This document shows, piece after piece, positions 15,385-24,120 of a stretch of DNA of 64,000 nt. The stretch spans positions 235,386 to 299,385 of the forward strand of contig DAHWKL010000002.1 of NCBI GenBank assembly GCA_027343665.1, written 5' to 3'. The notes under the pieces were generated by a model, which did no database searches, had not been told where the DNA came from, and was given only the letters and a program-made list of their open reading frames with translations. Position 1 is the first letter of the stretch, and every line of letters begins with the position of its first letter. The position numbers and the translations under genes were made by a program. The stretch is from an archaeon. GTDB taxonomy: Archaea > Nanobdellota > Nanobdellia > Pacearchaeales > GW2011-AR1.

Positions 15385-16653
15385 TTATCCAAACAACTTT
15401 GCAAGCCAGTTAAGAATCTGCTGTATTATATTCTGACTTACACACTGATTATTAACACAGACATTTCCGCCGCACTCAAAATTATTCTCACATGCTGCAT
15501 TGCTCCCAAGCTGAGGAACAAAACTCCCGTTAGCAGCGCAATATTCCCCATTCTGCCTATAACCTATTGGAAGGCATTCACCGTTGGAAACGCAGCCTGA
15601 TGTACATGACATTGTGGAAGAGTTAGTGGAATTTGAAACTTTTAAATCATTAACAGAATAATCTATACTCACCAGTGTAGCTTCTTTATGGCCGCGAGTA
15701 ATATTTTCCGATGGAAGAATTTCACCAAAAGTTACCGAAACACCAGATTTAAATTTATAAGTGTTATTCCCATACATTTCAAGAAAGGTTGAATTTTCCC
15801 CATTGTAATTTATAATTACTCCTTTAGAGTTTATTAATCCCACTGAAAAACCATTTGCGGAACCGCCTGGCGAAAGAAGGCAGACATTATCCTCCGTAGA
15901 AGTATTGAAGCAAGAATTTACTTGTGCATAGGTAAATGCGGTGATCAACCCACCTTTATAGCTAGAGGGTATAGAAATCCTACCAGAAGGGATCTGAGAT
16001 AAATTAAAAATTGCAGTTGGAAACACGAACATCCCTGAAGGAAAGATGTAAAAGGTTCTTTGTGGCTGAATAAAATCAGAAGTCTCAACGGAATTAAGAT
16101 ATCCGCCAGGATAATAATTCAATGAAACATACGAAGAATTCACAGATGAAATTGAAAAGGCTTCCCCTTCATTGTCATTAATTATGACTCCAGGTGAAAT
16201 AACACAATTATGTTGAGAACAAAAATTTATTGTAGAATCGGGGAGCTCACTGACATTTCTAATTGTACTTGTAGAATCGGGGAGCTCACTGACATTTCTA
16301 ATTGTACATTTATTCCCATTCCAAACATAACCCGAATTACAGACATAGCAAGCATATCCTTGAGAGCATGAGTAAGAATCATTTCTCGTAGCATTTGGAG
16401 GGGGTACAAAAGCTGCAGAACCTGCCATAAGATTGACACATCCAACAGAAGTTCCGTAGACTGCGGGAGAGGGACATATAACCCCTGAAGAAGTTGCATA
16501 ACCGGTTATGCTGGGAACATTGATTATCTTTCCATTGAAACTGTTCCATAAGTCCGTGAAAATATTAGCTGAAGCAAAAGAGATGGACAAAAGCACGACG
16601 ACGAAAAGAACCGCAAAAATTATACTGTTGTTTTTTCTTTTCACCATCTCCAT
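15385..16653 (-). CDS. secreted Cys-rich surface protein (422 aa)
   Basis: Signal peptide KRKNNSIIFAVLFVVVLLSI followed by FASA. The N-terminal third contains close Cys pairs (CSQGYACYVCNSGYVWNGNKC), an EGF-like or Dickkopf-like pattern. The C-terminal part has CTSGCVSNGECLPIGY and CENNFECGGNVCVNNQCVS, a common small disulphide motif of archaeal exoproteins. Many N-glycosylation sequons. A 13-residue segment (TIRNVSELPDSTS) is tandemly duplicated near residues 117-142. It lies within the pilus locus between platform and ATPase genes, so it may be an accessory surface subunit; role unknown. Confidence 0.75.
   Translation of the reverse strand: MEMVKRKNNSIIFAVLFVVVLLSISFASANIFTDLWNSFNGKIINVPSITGYATSSGVICPSPAVYGTSVGCVNLMAGSAAFVPPPNATRNDSYSCSQGYACYVCNSGYVWNGNKCTIRNVSELPDSTSTIRNVSELPDSTINFCSQHNCVISPGVIINDNEGEAFSISSVNSSYVSLNYYPGGYLNSVETSDFIQPQRTFYIFPSGMFVFPTAIFNLSQIPSGRISIPSSYKGGLITAFTYAQVNSCFNTSTEDNVCLLSPGGSANGFSVGLINSKGVIINYNGENSTFLEMYGNNTYKFKSGVSVTFGEILPSENITRGHKEATLVSIDYSVNDLKVSNSTNSSTMSCTSGCVSNGECLPIGYRQNGEYCAANGSFVPQLGSNAACENNFECGGNVCVNNQCVSQNIIQQILNWLAKLFG
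16231..16306. repeat. 39-bp in-frame tandem duplication
   Basis: The unit beginning tgtagaatcggggagctcac at 16231 is repeated exactly from 16270 (period 39). The second copy runs to 16306 before diverging. It adds 13 residues without shifting the frame of the secreted Cys-rich protein. The absence of any mismatch points to a recent slippage or unequal crossing-over event, or to a length-variable site. Confidence 0.9.
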
Positions 16654-16733
16654 CCTTATACAAAAAATAAAAACTATTTAAATATTCCTATAAAATAAAG
16701 GAATAATTTCACCGAAGACAAATGAAAAAATTT

Positions 16734-19022
16734 TCATTCCTTGAACTTCTTTATTTCATTATTTAACCATTTCTGCCACTTTGGAAAAACCTGATCCCCC
16801 AACGGGAGCCCGACTTCATTTATGACCTCATCTGAAATCCTGTGAAAAGCATGATTTGAAAGGACATTGAACTTTGCCTCAAGTATCTCTTCTTTACCTG
16901 AAGATTTGGCAACTTTCACTATTTCATTTTTTATCTTTGACCTCAGAAGAATATTATCATATACTGCATCCCAATTTCCAGCCCAGCCTTTCACTTTTGA
17001 AGCAATATCTTTTATGACATCGCTTTCACCATTGATGAGAGCGTCGCTTGCTTCAAGCTCATCTTTCTCGACAATATATTTCATGAGATCACTGAATCCG
17101 CCTTCTTTTTGCGGATCTTCTTTCCAATGTTTTTTTACTTCTGAAACCTGAAGAAGTCTTCTCCATGAATGGAGCCCATCAGCTGATTTTATGGGATTTG
17201 CAACTGCGATCACATCTGTAGCTTTGAACGAAGTCGCGGGAACTTCAAGATCATTCACGACCCTATCGAAAACTCCGTAAGGTGAAGCGCCGTGTATTGT
17301 TCCGGCGACAACATTAGCTAAGGCTCCCACCCTCATCGCTTCATAAAGGGCTTTCGCCTCGACTGAACGAACTTCGCCAACAATCAGCGAACTGTCTCCA
17401 AGACGCAAAGATGTTCTTATCCCATCGTCAGCCGACACTTCCGCTCCGGATTTCAAAAGAGCAGAACGTACTTTCATCCTTAAGATATCATAATTCAATG
17501 CGCGCAGCGCCTCTACAGGAAGTTCAAGTGAATCCTCTACCGTGATTATTCTCGAATTTGGATTTATCTCAAGCATGAGGCTACCTAAAAGGGAAGTCTT
17601 TCCTGAGCTTCTTGTCCCGGCAATTAATATTGTTCTTGCTCCATCTATAAGAAAACTCAAAAGACCTGCAGCCAGGGGATTCAGCATCTTATTTTCAATG
17701 AATAAAGGAAGAGTCCAGGGAGATTCCCTGTGCCTTCTTATCGAATATGCGAGACCCTCCGGACTGAGAGGCTCCTGAATGATAGCAATCCTTGCTCTTA
17801 AATTGTCTATCTCAAGTTGCGTATCAAGTATCGGATTTGCCTCATCCAAAGGTCTTCCTGAAATCATTCTGAACTTTGCGGCCCATGAATCGGCATCTTC
17901 ACGGCTTGGAAGGATATTTGTCGTGCATTCATCATAATCCTGGTGCCTGACATAAATTGGAGTTTGGGAGATCGGAGCATTGAGGGAAACATCCTGAATA
18001 TTTTTGTCTTTGAGCAAAACTTCGACAAGCCCGAAACCGATTGTATGCCTTACGAGTATCGCTGAGAGTTTCATGAGATTTATGTAATCCAACTTTATGT
18101 TTTTCGTCTGAGCAAGATCCCTTATCAAATCTTTTGATATGTTGAAAAAGACTTTCCTTGTCCTGTCAACATTCGTGAACTCTTCTGCTTTAGGCTGATG
18201 TTCTATCAGCACAACTCTGGCAAGGTTCAGAAGGGAATTTTCTTCTTCAGTGAGTGTCGATTCCGGAGGAGAAAGATGGTAAAAAAGTTTTGATTCATCT
18301 TTTTTCTTAAGGATAGCAACATTACTTATATCAAAATCATCTGTCGAAATTTCGTACTGGTCAACTATCTCAGCGTCCGTCGGGAATCCTCCAACAAGTC
18401 TCGTGAAAGTGAAATTGGGAATTATATCCGGTTGAAAGATCTTTGAGTACACCCCCCTTCCCCCAAGCGTGTAGTTGGAAAGGTAAGGCAATGAGTCCCT
18501 TATTACTTTCATGTTTTCAACAAAGCCAAATATTCTCTCAAGAAGTTTCAGGTAATTTCCCTCATCTATCTTAGATTCTCCATTAAGCCTCTGAAAAATT
18601 ACCCTTTCATTGATCATAATCCTTCTGAGCTCATAATAAGAAGCTACGGGATCTTTTTTGAACATATAAAGGAATGAAAAAAGATTATTGTATCTCTTGG
18701 GGAAAAAAGACTCATCAAAAGTTACGAGCTTTTTGTGTGAGAGTACCTCTTCCTGTTTCAGGAAAAAAACATAAAGGCTGGCAATTTCAAGAAGATAATT
18801 TGTCTCCTTGAATCCGTAATTGTAATTTTTCTCGGTCACAAAAACAATCCTAGAGACATTTGGATTTTCAATTAGGGCATCAACCGTCATTTCCATGACT
18901 TCAGGAAAGTCGGCAATGCTTGGAGGGTATGAAGAACCATTAAAATTGAAGTAAAGGATATCTTCACCACCTTCCCTTTTGACTTCATGTGCATAAAGCT
19001 TAGCCTCTTTTTCAAATTCCAT
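16734..19022 (-). CDS. type II/IV secretion ATPase (TadA/FlaI/VirB11-like) of the pilus
   Basis: Cytoplasmic hexameric ATPase powering pilus assembly or secretion. Walker A AGTRSSGKTS (468-477), Asp box ITVEDSLEL (493-501), Walker B SSLIVGEVRS (544-553) and His box AGTIHGASP (573-581) are all present. An N-terminal region of about 320 residues precedes the conserved N2 domain (VEVLLKDKNIQDVSLNAP). A C-terminal extension of about 150 residues follows the core. At 762 aa it is longer than FlaI (about 550 aa), as seen in some archaeal Tad-like ATPases. TATA-like ttaatataaacc lies about 25-30 nt upstream. Confidence 0.93.
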   Translation of the reverse strand: MEFEKEAKLYAHEVKREGGEDILYFNFNGSSYPPSIADFPEVMEMTVDALIENPNVSRIVFVTEKNYNYGFKETNYLLEIASLYVFFLKQEEVLSHKKLVTFDESFFPKRYNNLFSFLYMFKKDPVASYYELRRIMINERVIFQRLNGESKIDEGNYLKLLERIFGFVENMKVIRDSLPYLSNYTLGGRGVYSKIFQPDIIPNFTFTRLVGGFPTDAEIVDQYEISTDDFDISNVAILKKKDESKLFYHLSPPESTLTEEENSLLNLARVVLIEHQPKAEEFTNVDRTRKVFFNISKDLIRDLAQTKNIKLDYINLMKLSAILVRHTIGFGLVEVLLKDKNIQDVSLNAPISQTPIYVRHQDYDECTTNILPSREDADSWAAKFRMISGRPLDEANPILDTQLEIDNLRARIAIIQEPLSPEGLAYSIRRHRESPWTLPLFIENKMLNPLAAGLLSFLIDGARTILIAGTRSSGKTSLLGSLMLEINPNSRIITVEDSLELPVEALRALNYDILRMKVRSALLKSGAEVSADDGIRTSLRLGDSSLIVGEVRSVEAKALYEAMRVGALANVVAGTIHGASPYGVFDRVVNDLEVPATSFKATDVIAVANPIKSADGLHSWRRLLQVSEVKKHWKEDPQKEGGFSDLMKYIVEKDELEASDALINGESDVIKDIASKVKGWAGNWDAVYDNILLRSKIKNEIVKVAKSSGKEEILEAKFNVLSNHAFHRISDEVINEVGLPLGDQVFPKWQKWLNNEIKKFKE

Positions 19023-19107
19023 ACTTCTTGTATAAAGGAAAAAAGGTTTATATTAATTTATGCGTTGTCCTCGAAACAAATTTAAACTTGCCCTTCTCTT
19101 ATCTTTC

Positions 19108-19461
19108 ATGAAAGAAGGTGAAGGCATGATTCCTCAAAGCTCTGCTGAAATGAATTTCATGGATCTCGAAGAAAGACAGAAAATAATAAAGGACAGACTC
19201 ATTTTGATAGGACAGAATTTGATTGATTTTAAGGGAAAGTATGAAGATGAAATTATTTCCTTAAAAAAAGACATTGAAGAGTTGAAAGAAAATATGGGAA
19301 GGATAAAAGATTTCATGGAAACTGCATCTTCTGAATTTCAGAAATTCGCAAGAAAAGACGATTTGGAAATCTTAAGAAAGCAGGCAAAAATGTTCCAACC
19401 TCTCGATTTTGCAACCAAAGAAGACTTAGAAAAATTAAAAAGCAAAAAAACCATAAAGTAA
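19108..19461 (+). CDS. coiled-coil protein next to the pilus ATPase (117 aa)
   Basis: ATG 19108 was chosen: a TATA-like aaatttaaac lies about 26 nt upstream, so the longer form from 19060 would start before the transcript. After MKEGEGMIPQSS the protein is almost entirely helical with heptads (LEERQKIIKDRLILIGQNLI, DEIISLKKDIEELKENMG) and ends in LDFATKEDLEKLKSKK. No enzyme motif. It is followed after 1 nt by another coiled-coil gene. Size and position resemble the FlaC/D-type cytoplasmic accessory proteins of archaella, but homology was not recognised. Confidence 0.7.
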   Translation: MKEGEGMIPQSSAEMNFMDLEERQKIIKDRLILIGQNLIDFKGKYEDEIISLKKDIEELKENMGRIKDFMETASSEFQKFARKDDLEILRKQAKMFQPLDFATKEDLEKLKSKKTIK

Positions 19462-19462
19462 T

Positions 19463-20167
19463 ATGGCATTAGTAGACAGGATAACCGACTTGAAGAGACA
19501 GGGCTTGCCGGATTCGGAAATAGAAATAAGATTTAGAAATGAAGGAATTTCACCAATGGAAATAAATGATGCAATGAACCAGGCAAAGATAAAAGAAGCC
19601 GTTGCTGGAGAAGGAGATTATTCTACAAAGGGCATGACTCCTTCCATGATGGGAGATGAGGAACAGGAAGCAAATTCTGGAGACGAAGAAGTTTACAGCC
19701 CGACGCCGCCTTCTGCATATGCTGCGTCGCCTTCTCCAAAGCAGGGAAATGACTACAGAAATTACGCTTACCAGGAAAACCAAAACGGGAATTATCCTCA
19801 ATATCCTGATTCGGGAGATCAGGAAGAATATTATGAAGACGGATACCAAAACGATTCTGGGTACAATCAGGGTTATTCAATGAATTCAGAAACAATGATA
19901 GAAGTCGCTGAACAGGTTTTTTCAGAGAAGATGAAAAAGATAGAAGATGACCTTAAAGTTCTCAAAGAGTTCAGAACCATATACTCTCCCAGAATTGATG
20001 ACATAAACGAGAGACTCAAAAGGATTGAAAGAAGCTTTGACAAGATGCAGATGGCTATACTTGACAGAGTCGGATCTTTCGGACATTCAATTGACTCTGT
20101 AAAAAAAGAAGTCGAGATGGTAGAAGATTCTTTTGAAAAGATGAATAAAGAAAGAACAAAGAAATAA
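19463..20167 (+). CDS. two-domain coiled-coil protein with Pro/Gln/Tyr-rich linker (234 aa)
   Basis: The N-terminal 45 residues (ITDLKRQGLPDSEIEIRFRN...ISPMEINDAMNQAK) form a short helical domain with an internal repeat of the G-x-x-x-x-EI pattern. A low-complexity acidic linker follows (about 50-145, rich in P, Q, Y, D). The C-terminus (about 148-230) is a coiled coil (MKKIEDDLKVLKEF, INERLKRIERSFDKMQMAIL). Starts 1 nt after the preceding stop, so the two are co-translated. Likely a cytoplasmic scaffold for the adjacent secretion ATPase; this is an inference from position and architecture. Confidence 0.72.
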   Translation: MALVDRITDLKRQGLPDSEIEIRFRNEGISPMEINDAMNQAKIKEAVAGEGDYSTKGMTPSMMGDEEQEANSGDEEVYSPTPPSAYAASPSPKQGNDYRNYAYQENQNGNYPQYPDSGDQEEYYEDGYQNDSGYNQGYSMNSETMIEVAEQVFSEKMKKIEDDLKVLKEFRTIYSPRIDDINERLKRIERSFDKMQMAILDRVGSFGHSIDSVKKEVEMVEDSFEKMNKERTKK

Positions 20168-20176
20168 TTTTTAAAT

Positions 20177-20764
20177 TTATTTAGCAGCCATATCTTCAAA
20201 ATCTTTTTTTGTGAATTTTTTTCCCTTTTTATCTCCTTTTCCGATAACTGCAAAAATTCCCCCAACAACAAGAGCAATAACAATTATCCAGCTGAGATTA
20301 TCCTGAAGCCACCACCAGAAAGGCCCGCTTGTAAGGCTGCCCCAAGGAAAGACATCTGAAAAGCTTTGATAAACAATGACTAAAAATCCTATAAACACCA
20401 GCCCACCTATTACTACCTTTACAATTTTATTGTCAAAGTCCAAAAACAGACTCAAGAGGATTATAGCAACTAGAATTATAGACAATAAAACTCCCATTCT
20501 TGGGAAAATCTCGGCGAAGAAATATGAGACAAAATTGAACTGAAGAGACATCAATGCAACAGCAAGTGAAAGTATCACTTTTATCCCCCTATTGCTTCCT
20601 ATAAAATTAGTCTTCTCCAGTATTGCAAAAATAATCGCAAAGATCATAAGGAATGGAAGGACATAACTGAAAACCCCCATGTTCTGCAATTGATAAAGAA
20701 GATTTCCGACAGTTCCTCCTCCGACAATCCCGAAAGAATCCAATACAATCAAACCTCCAATCAT
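20177..20764 (-). CDS. multi-pass membrane protein, paralogue A (195 aa)
   Basis: About five or six transmembrane segments and a short basic cytoplasmic tail (GKGDKKGKKFTKKDFEDMAAK). The segment YVLPFLMIFAIIFAILEKTN followed by FIGSN...VILSLAVALM matches the equivalent region of the neighbouring 174-aa protein (FLYPFLLMFFIMYALLQKSK, ILGDN). Convergent with the coiled-coil gene; a TATA-like ctatataaata lies upstream. No named family recognised. Its position suggests a membrane component of the pilus/secretion system. Confidence 0.72.
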   Translation of the reverse strand: MIGGLIVLDSFGIVGGGTVGNLLYQLQNMGVFSYVLPFLMIFAIIFAILEKTNFIGSNRGIKVILSLAVALMSLQFNFVSYFFAEIFPRMGVLLSIILVAIILLSLFLDFDNKIVKVVIGGLVFIGFLVIVYQSFSDVFPWGSLTSGPFWWWLQDNLSWIIVIALVVGGIFAVIGKGDKKGKKFTKKDFEDMAAK

Positions 20765-20844
20765 GGAAGATAAAGAGAAAGATTATTTATATAGATTTCT
20801 GTTATTTCCTGTCACACAAGTAGAAAATTTAAAAAATAAATCGG

Positions 20845-21369
20845 TTACTTCCCGCCGCTCTTTCCTGTCGCTGCCCCAGCTCCTTTTATAGCTGCAAACA
20901 CAGCAGCAAGAACCAACACAACAATCAAAAAGTTAGTCCAGAATCCTTCAGTTCCGGAGGCGAATGCCCAGTTGTAGACATTCTCAATGAAAGTCCACAA
21001 AGGTGGGAAAGCTCCTGTCGCCCAGAAAAGCGCGACAACTAAAGAGATTATGACAAGAACTCCAAAGAATTTCAGCAATTTGCTATTGATAGTGATACTC
21101 CCATTGTTTATGAACCCCCAAAGGACAAACCCCACAAAAATCACAACAACCCCTACAGTCATGAACAAGATCAGATTATTCACAACAATGACCGGATAGA
21201 TCACAGAAACAAAAATCAAAGAGACAATGAGTGAAACAAAAGCATTTATCTGAGGCTGATTGTCTCCGAGAATTTTGGATTTCTGGAGAAGAGCATACAT
21301 TATGAAGAACATCAAAAGGAACGGGTACAAAAAACTGGTAAAAAGCGAAGCTTGGAGGATGTTTGACAT
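20845..21369 (-). CDS. multi-pass membrane protein, paralogue B (174 aa)
   Basis: Paralogue of the 195-aa protein: shared layout of a proline-containing first helix, LLQKSKILGDNQPQINAFVSL, further helices, a periplasmic-like loop with aromatic residues (FPPLWTFIENVYNWAF) and a final helix IVVLVLAAVFAAI. Starts 4 nt after the PRC-barrel gene stop, so the two form an operon. Function unknown. Confidence 0.72.
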   Translation of the reverse strand: MSNILQASLFTSFLYPFLLMFFIMYALLQKSKILGDNQPQINAFVSLIVSLIFVSVIYPVIVVNNLILFMTVGVVVIFVGFVLWGFINNGSITINSKLLKFFGVLVIISLVVALFWATGAFPPLWTFIENVYNWAFASGTEGFWTNFLIVVLVLAAVFAAIKGAGAATGKSGGK

Positions 21370-21373
21370 TTTT

Positions 21374-21646
21374 TTACATTACGTCTGCTTCTTCCATATC
21401 CATTTCTTGGCTTGGGAGTGCAGCTTTATTTATGATGAAAATATCGCTTATTGCCTTCACATACTGGTGAGGAATAACTACCCCCCTTGCCCCGCCAAGA
21501 ACAGAATTAAGATGAGACGCCACTTTTATTCTCCATCCGTCTATCTTGTTTTCGAATAAGTTAGCTTCCTCAATAGTGCCGAAAAAATCTCCGGCGTCCG
21601 TGTAGACCCTCTTTCCAAGAACCTCTGTGATTTTTCTTACTTTCAT
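21374..21646 (-). CDS. PRC-barrel domain protein (90 aa)
   Basis: ATG 21646 (MKVRKITEVLGKRVYTDAG) was chosen because a TATA-like tatttaaac lies about 25-30 nt upstream; a 13-residue longer frame has no such support. KVRKITEVLGKRVYTDAGDF is the PRC-barrel beta pattern, continuing through VVIPHQYVKAISDIFII. PRC barrels serve in RNA processing (RimM-like), photosynthetic complexes and archaeal CdvA-type cell division. Here it leads an operon with a membrane protein. Role not assigned. Confidence 0.8.
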   Translation of the reverse strand: MKVRKITEVLGKRVYTDAGDFFGTIEEANLFENKIDGWRIKVASHLNSVLGGARGVVIPHQYVKAISDIFIINKAALPSQEMDMEEADVM

Positions 21647-21740
21647 AACAAAAAAAGGGTTATTTTTGTTTAAATAGTTTTCCATACTAAATCAAATATA
21701 ATTTTTTGATGAATTTAAGCGGTAAAAATCGAAATTTTCC

Positions 21741-21761
21741 GAGGAGAAAAAATATCTCCTC
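21741..21761. other. perfect 7-bp stem-loop in a 212-bp intergenic stretch
   Basis: GAGGAGA - 7-nt loop AAAAATA - TCTCCTC in the gap 21647-21858 between two divergent genes. It lies upstream of both TATA boxes, so it is not an obvious terminator. It may be a protein-binding site or part of a small transcript. The rest of the gap is AT-rich with a TATA-like ctttataag near 21831 for the gene at 21859; no small ORF was recognised. Confidence 0.4.
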
Positions 21762-21858
21762 ATTAGAGTATTCCAAAATAACACAATTAAAGATCGATGC
21801 AAAAAGAGATATTTTCAAACCCAATAACCTTTATAAGAAATAAATATCTTAAATTAGC

Positions 21859-22485
21859 ATGTTCACAAGAAAAGAAATTTTTTCGATCCTGGTAATTTCG
21901 ATAGTTCTGGGACTCATTATTTCCCTCGTCGAAACATTGAATATATTCCTCATGACGACGCTTTTTGTCTTTATAGTCGTCGCTGTAAATGTGCTGGCAA
22001 AGAAAATTATGAGCTTTTTCCTTGATATAGACATAGAAGTCAAGATTTGGGAGATAAAACAGCTCTGGGTCAAAAAGCACATGCACTTCAAAAACAGTGT
22101 GCAGGTCGGAATTTTTATCCCCCTGATAATCAAATTTGTTACTGTGGGACTTGTAAATTGGATGGCCTGCTTGACATTTGATGCATCTGGAAAAGTCTAT
22201 AGGGCAGCAAAAAGGCACGGAATATATTCTTTCTCCGAAGTTTCTGAAGAGGAGATGGGCTGGATTGCAGCGGCAGGAATTGTTGTGACTCTGTTATTTG
22301 CGGTTGTTTTCTATTTCATAGGTCAGGGAACCCTTTCAAGACTTTCCATAGTCTATGCATTCTTTAACATGCTCCCTCTTTTTGACTGGGATGGGGCAAA
22401 GATATTTTTCGGAAACGTTACCTTATGGTCTTTTCTTGAAATAATAACCTTACTTGCACTCGCTGCAACTTTCGTGATTGTCTGA
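21859..22485 (+). CDS. M50/site-2-protease-like membrane protein lacking HExxH
   Basis: About five transmembrane segments. IVYAFFNMLPLFDWDGAKIFFG matches the second motif (FNxxPxxxxDG) of M50 site-2 proteases, and WIAAAGIVVTLLFAVVFYFI resembles the preceding AGP-type helix. The first zinc motif HExxH is absent, so it should not be an active protease. It may be a scaffold or regulatory pseudoprotease. A TATA-like box precedes the ATG by about 25 nt. Confidence 0.72.
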   Translation: MFTRKEIFSILVISIVLGLIISLVETLNIFLMTTLFVFIVVAVNVLAKKIMSFFLDIDIEVKIWEIKQLWVKKHMHFKNSVQVGIFIPLIIKFVTVGLVNWMACLTFDASGKVYRAAKRHGIYSFSEVSEEEMGWIAAAGIVVTLLFAVVFYFIGQGTLSRLSIVYAFFNMLPLFDWDGAKIFFGNVTLWSFLEIITLLALAATFVIV

Positions 22486-22527
22486 ACTTCAGGTTAGATT
22501 TATAATCAAAGGCCATTTTTATTCTAA

Positions 22528-24072
22528 ATGGAGTTTCTTCAAAATATAACACCACGAAAGTATCAAGAGGATATTTTCAAGACCTGCGTTGAGAAAAATT
22601 GCCTTGTTGTTTTGCCTACAGGAGTAGGAAAAACATTAATTGCTCTTATGGTAGCAATTGAAAGGATGAAAGAATTTCCGGGGGGAAAAGTCGTTTTTCT
22701 GGCCCCGACAAAACCACTTGCAGAACAGCACTTAAACTATTTCAAAAAAAATCTTCCCGAACTTTTCGGAAGCTTGGAAATTTTCACCGGAGCGGTCCAT
22801 TCAAAAAAAAGGAAAGAAATTTGGGAAACAGCAGATATAATCTTTTCAACCCCGCAGTGTGTGGCAAATGATCTCAAAAAGAGATTGTATAACCTTTCAG
22901 AGGTATGCCTATTAATTGAGGATGAAGCACACAGATGTGTGAAAAATTATGATTATAATTATGTCGCGCAGAAATATTCAGAGCAAAGCTCGCACCAGAG
23001 GATAATCGGTCTCACGGCTTCTCCAGGAAGTGATCAGAATAAGATAAAAGAAATCTGCAAAAATTTGTCAATTGAAGAGGTTGAACTAAGAACCAGAGAC
23101 TCTCCTGATGTGAAAGGCTACCTTCAGGAACTTGAATTTGAAAAAAGAGAAGTTGAACTTCCGAAAGAAATTGAAGAAATAAGGTTCATGCTAAGAAGAA
23201 TCTTTGATGAGTACACAGACGAGCTGAAGATAAAAGGGTTCCTTTACGGGCCTGCCAACAAAATAACACTTCTTGATCTCCAAAGGAGACTCGGAGCAAA
23301 CTTACACGGAAATTTTTCTAGCCCGTCAGCATTCTTCGCAATTTCCCTCACAGCACAAGCGGTGAAATTGTCGCATGCACTTGACTTAATTGAAACGCAG
23401 ACTCTTGAAAGTTTCTTCAAATATCTAAAAAGCATTTTCAGCCAGGCTGAAAAAAGGCAGTCTAAAGGCGTCGTTAGATTGGCCAATCGTGAAGATTTCA
23501 GGACAATTTTTTCCAAGACAAAATTTCTTCTCGAGAAAGGAGAAGAGCACCCTAAAATAAAAGAGATAATAAGAGTGGTAAGAGATGAGAGAAAAGACAA
23601 GGAAAACTCTAAATTTATCATATTCACACAGTTTAGAGACACTGCAAACCTGGTTTCAAAAAGTATAAACAAACTCTCTGGTGTGAAATCAAAAGTTTTT
23701 GTAGGCCAGGCAAAAAAAGAAGGCCAGGGCCTGAGCCAGAAAGAACAAAAAGAGATTATAGAAGAATTTTCAGACGGAAAAACAAATGTGATTTGTGCCA
23801 CTTCAATCGCTGAGGAAGGTCTTGATATTCCGGAAGTTGATGCTGTGATTTTCTACGAACCCGTATCTTCTGCTATAAGATCAATCCAAAGAAGAGGAAG
23901 AACTGCCCGTCTGGCGAAAGGTAAATTGATAATTCTTATAACTAAAGGAACAAAAGATGAATTCGCCTATTACGCTTCCCGCTCAAGGGAAAAGAAGATG
24001 GAAAAGTCGATAAAAAAGATAAAAGAAGAGTTGAAGAACGGAAAAAATGAAATACAAAGAACACTACAATAG
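22528..24072 (+). CDS. Hef/FANCM-like SF2 DNA helicase (helicase-only)
   Basis: DEAH-box helicase of the Hef/FANCM/MPH1 branch, acting on stalled or branched forks. TPRKYQEDIF begins the core. Motif I is PTGVGKT (30-36), motif Ia APTKPLAEQH, motif II EDEAHRCVKNYDY (131-143), motif III GLTASPG, motif VI QRRGRTAR. A helical insertion (about 215-330) between the two RecA domains is typical of Hef. At 514 aa it ends after the helicase: the XPF-type nuclease that is fused in euryarchaeal Hef is a separate gene here (26994-27665). Confidence 0.92.
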   Translation: MEFLQNITPRKYQEDIFKTCVEKNCLVVLPTGVGKTLIALMVAIERMKEFPGGKVVFLAPTKPLAEQHLNYFKKNLPELFGSLEIFTGAVHSKKRKEIWETADIIFSTPQCVANDLKKRLYNLSEVCLLIEDEAHRCVKNYDYNYVAQKYSEQSSHQRIIGLTASPGSDQNKIKEICKNLSIEEVELRTRDSPDVKGYLQELEFEKREVELPKEIEEIRFMLRRIFDEYTDELKIKGFLYGPANKITLLDLQRRLGANLHGNFSSPSAFFAISLTAQAVKLSHALDLIETQTLESFFKYLKSIFSQAEKRQSKGVVRLANREDFRTIFSKTKFLLEKGEEHPKIKEIIRVVRDERKDKENSKFIIFTQFRDTANLVSKSINKLSGVKSKVFVGQAKKEGQGLSQKEQKEIIEEFSDGKTNVICATSIAEEGLDIPEVDAVIFYEPVSSAIRSIQRRGRTARLAKGKLIILITKGTKDEFAYYASRSREKKMEKSIKKIKEELKNGKNEIQRTLQ

Positions 24073-24120
24073 AATCTATACAAATCTTTATTAATTCTAA
24101 ACCGTATTAAGTAAAAATGT

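Noticed and set aside
16227-16499. 90-aa minus-strand ORF overlapping the secreted protein
   Set aside because: Alternative frame of the 422-aa gene; its apparent repeat simply mirrors the 39-bp duplication.
19060-19107. N-terminal extension MRCPRNKFKL... of the coiled-coil protein
   Set aside because: It precedes the TATA-like box of the gene, so it would not be on the predicted transcript; the start was moved to 19108.
23244-23801. 185-aa minus-strand ORF
   Set aside because: Lies entirely antisense inside the well-supported helicase gene and shows no motif or start signal.
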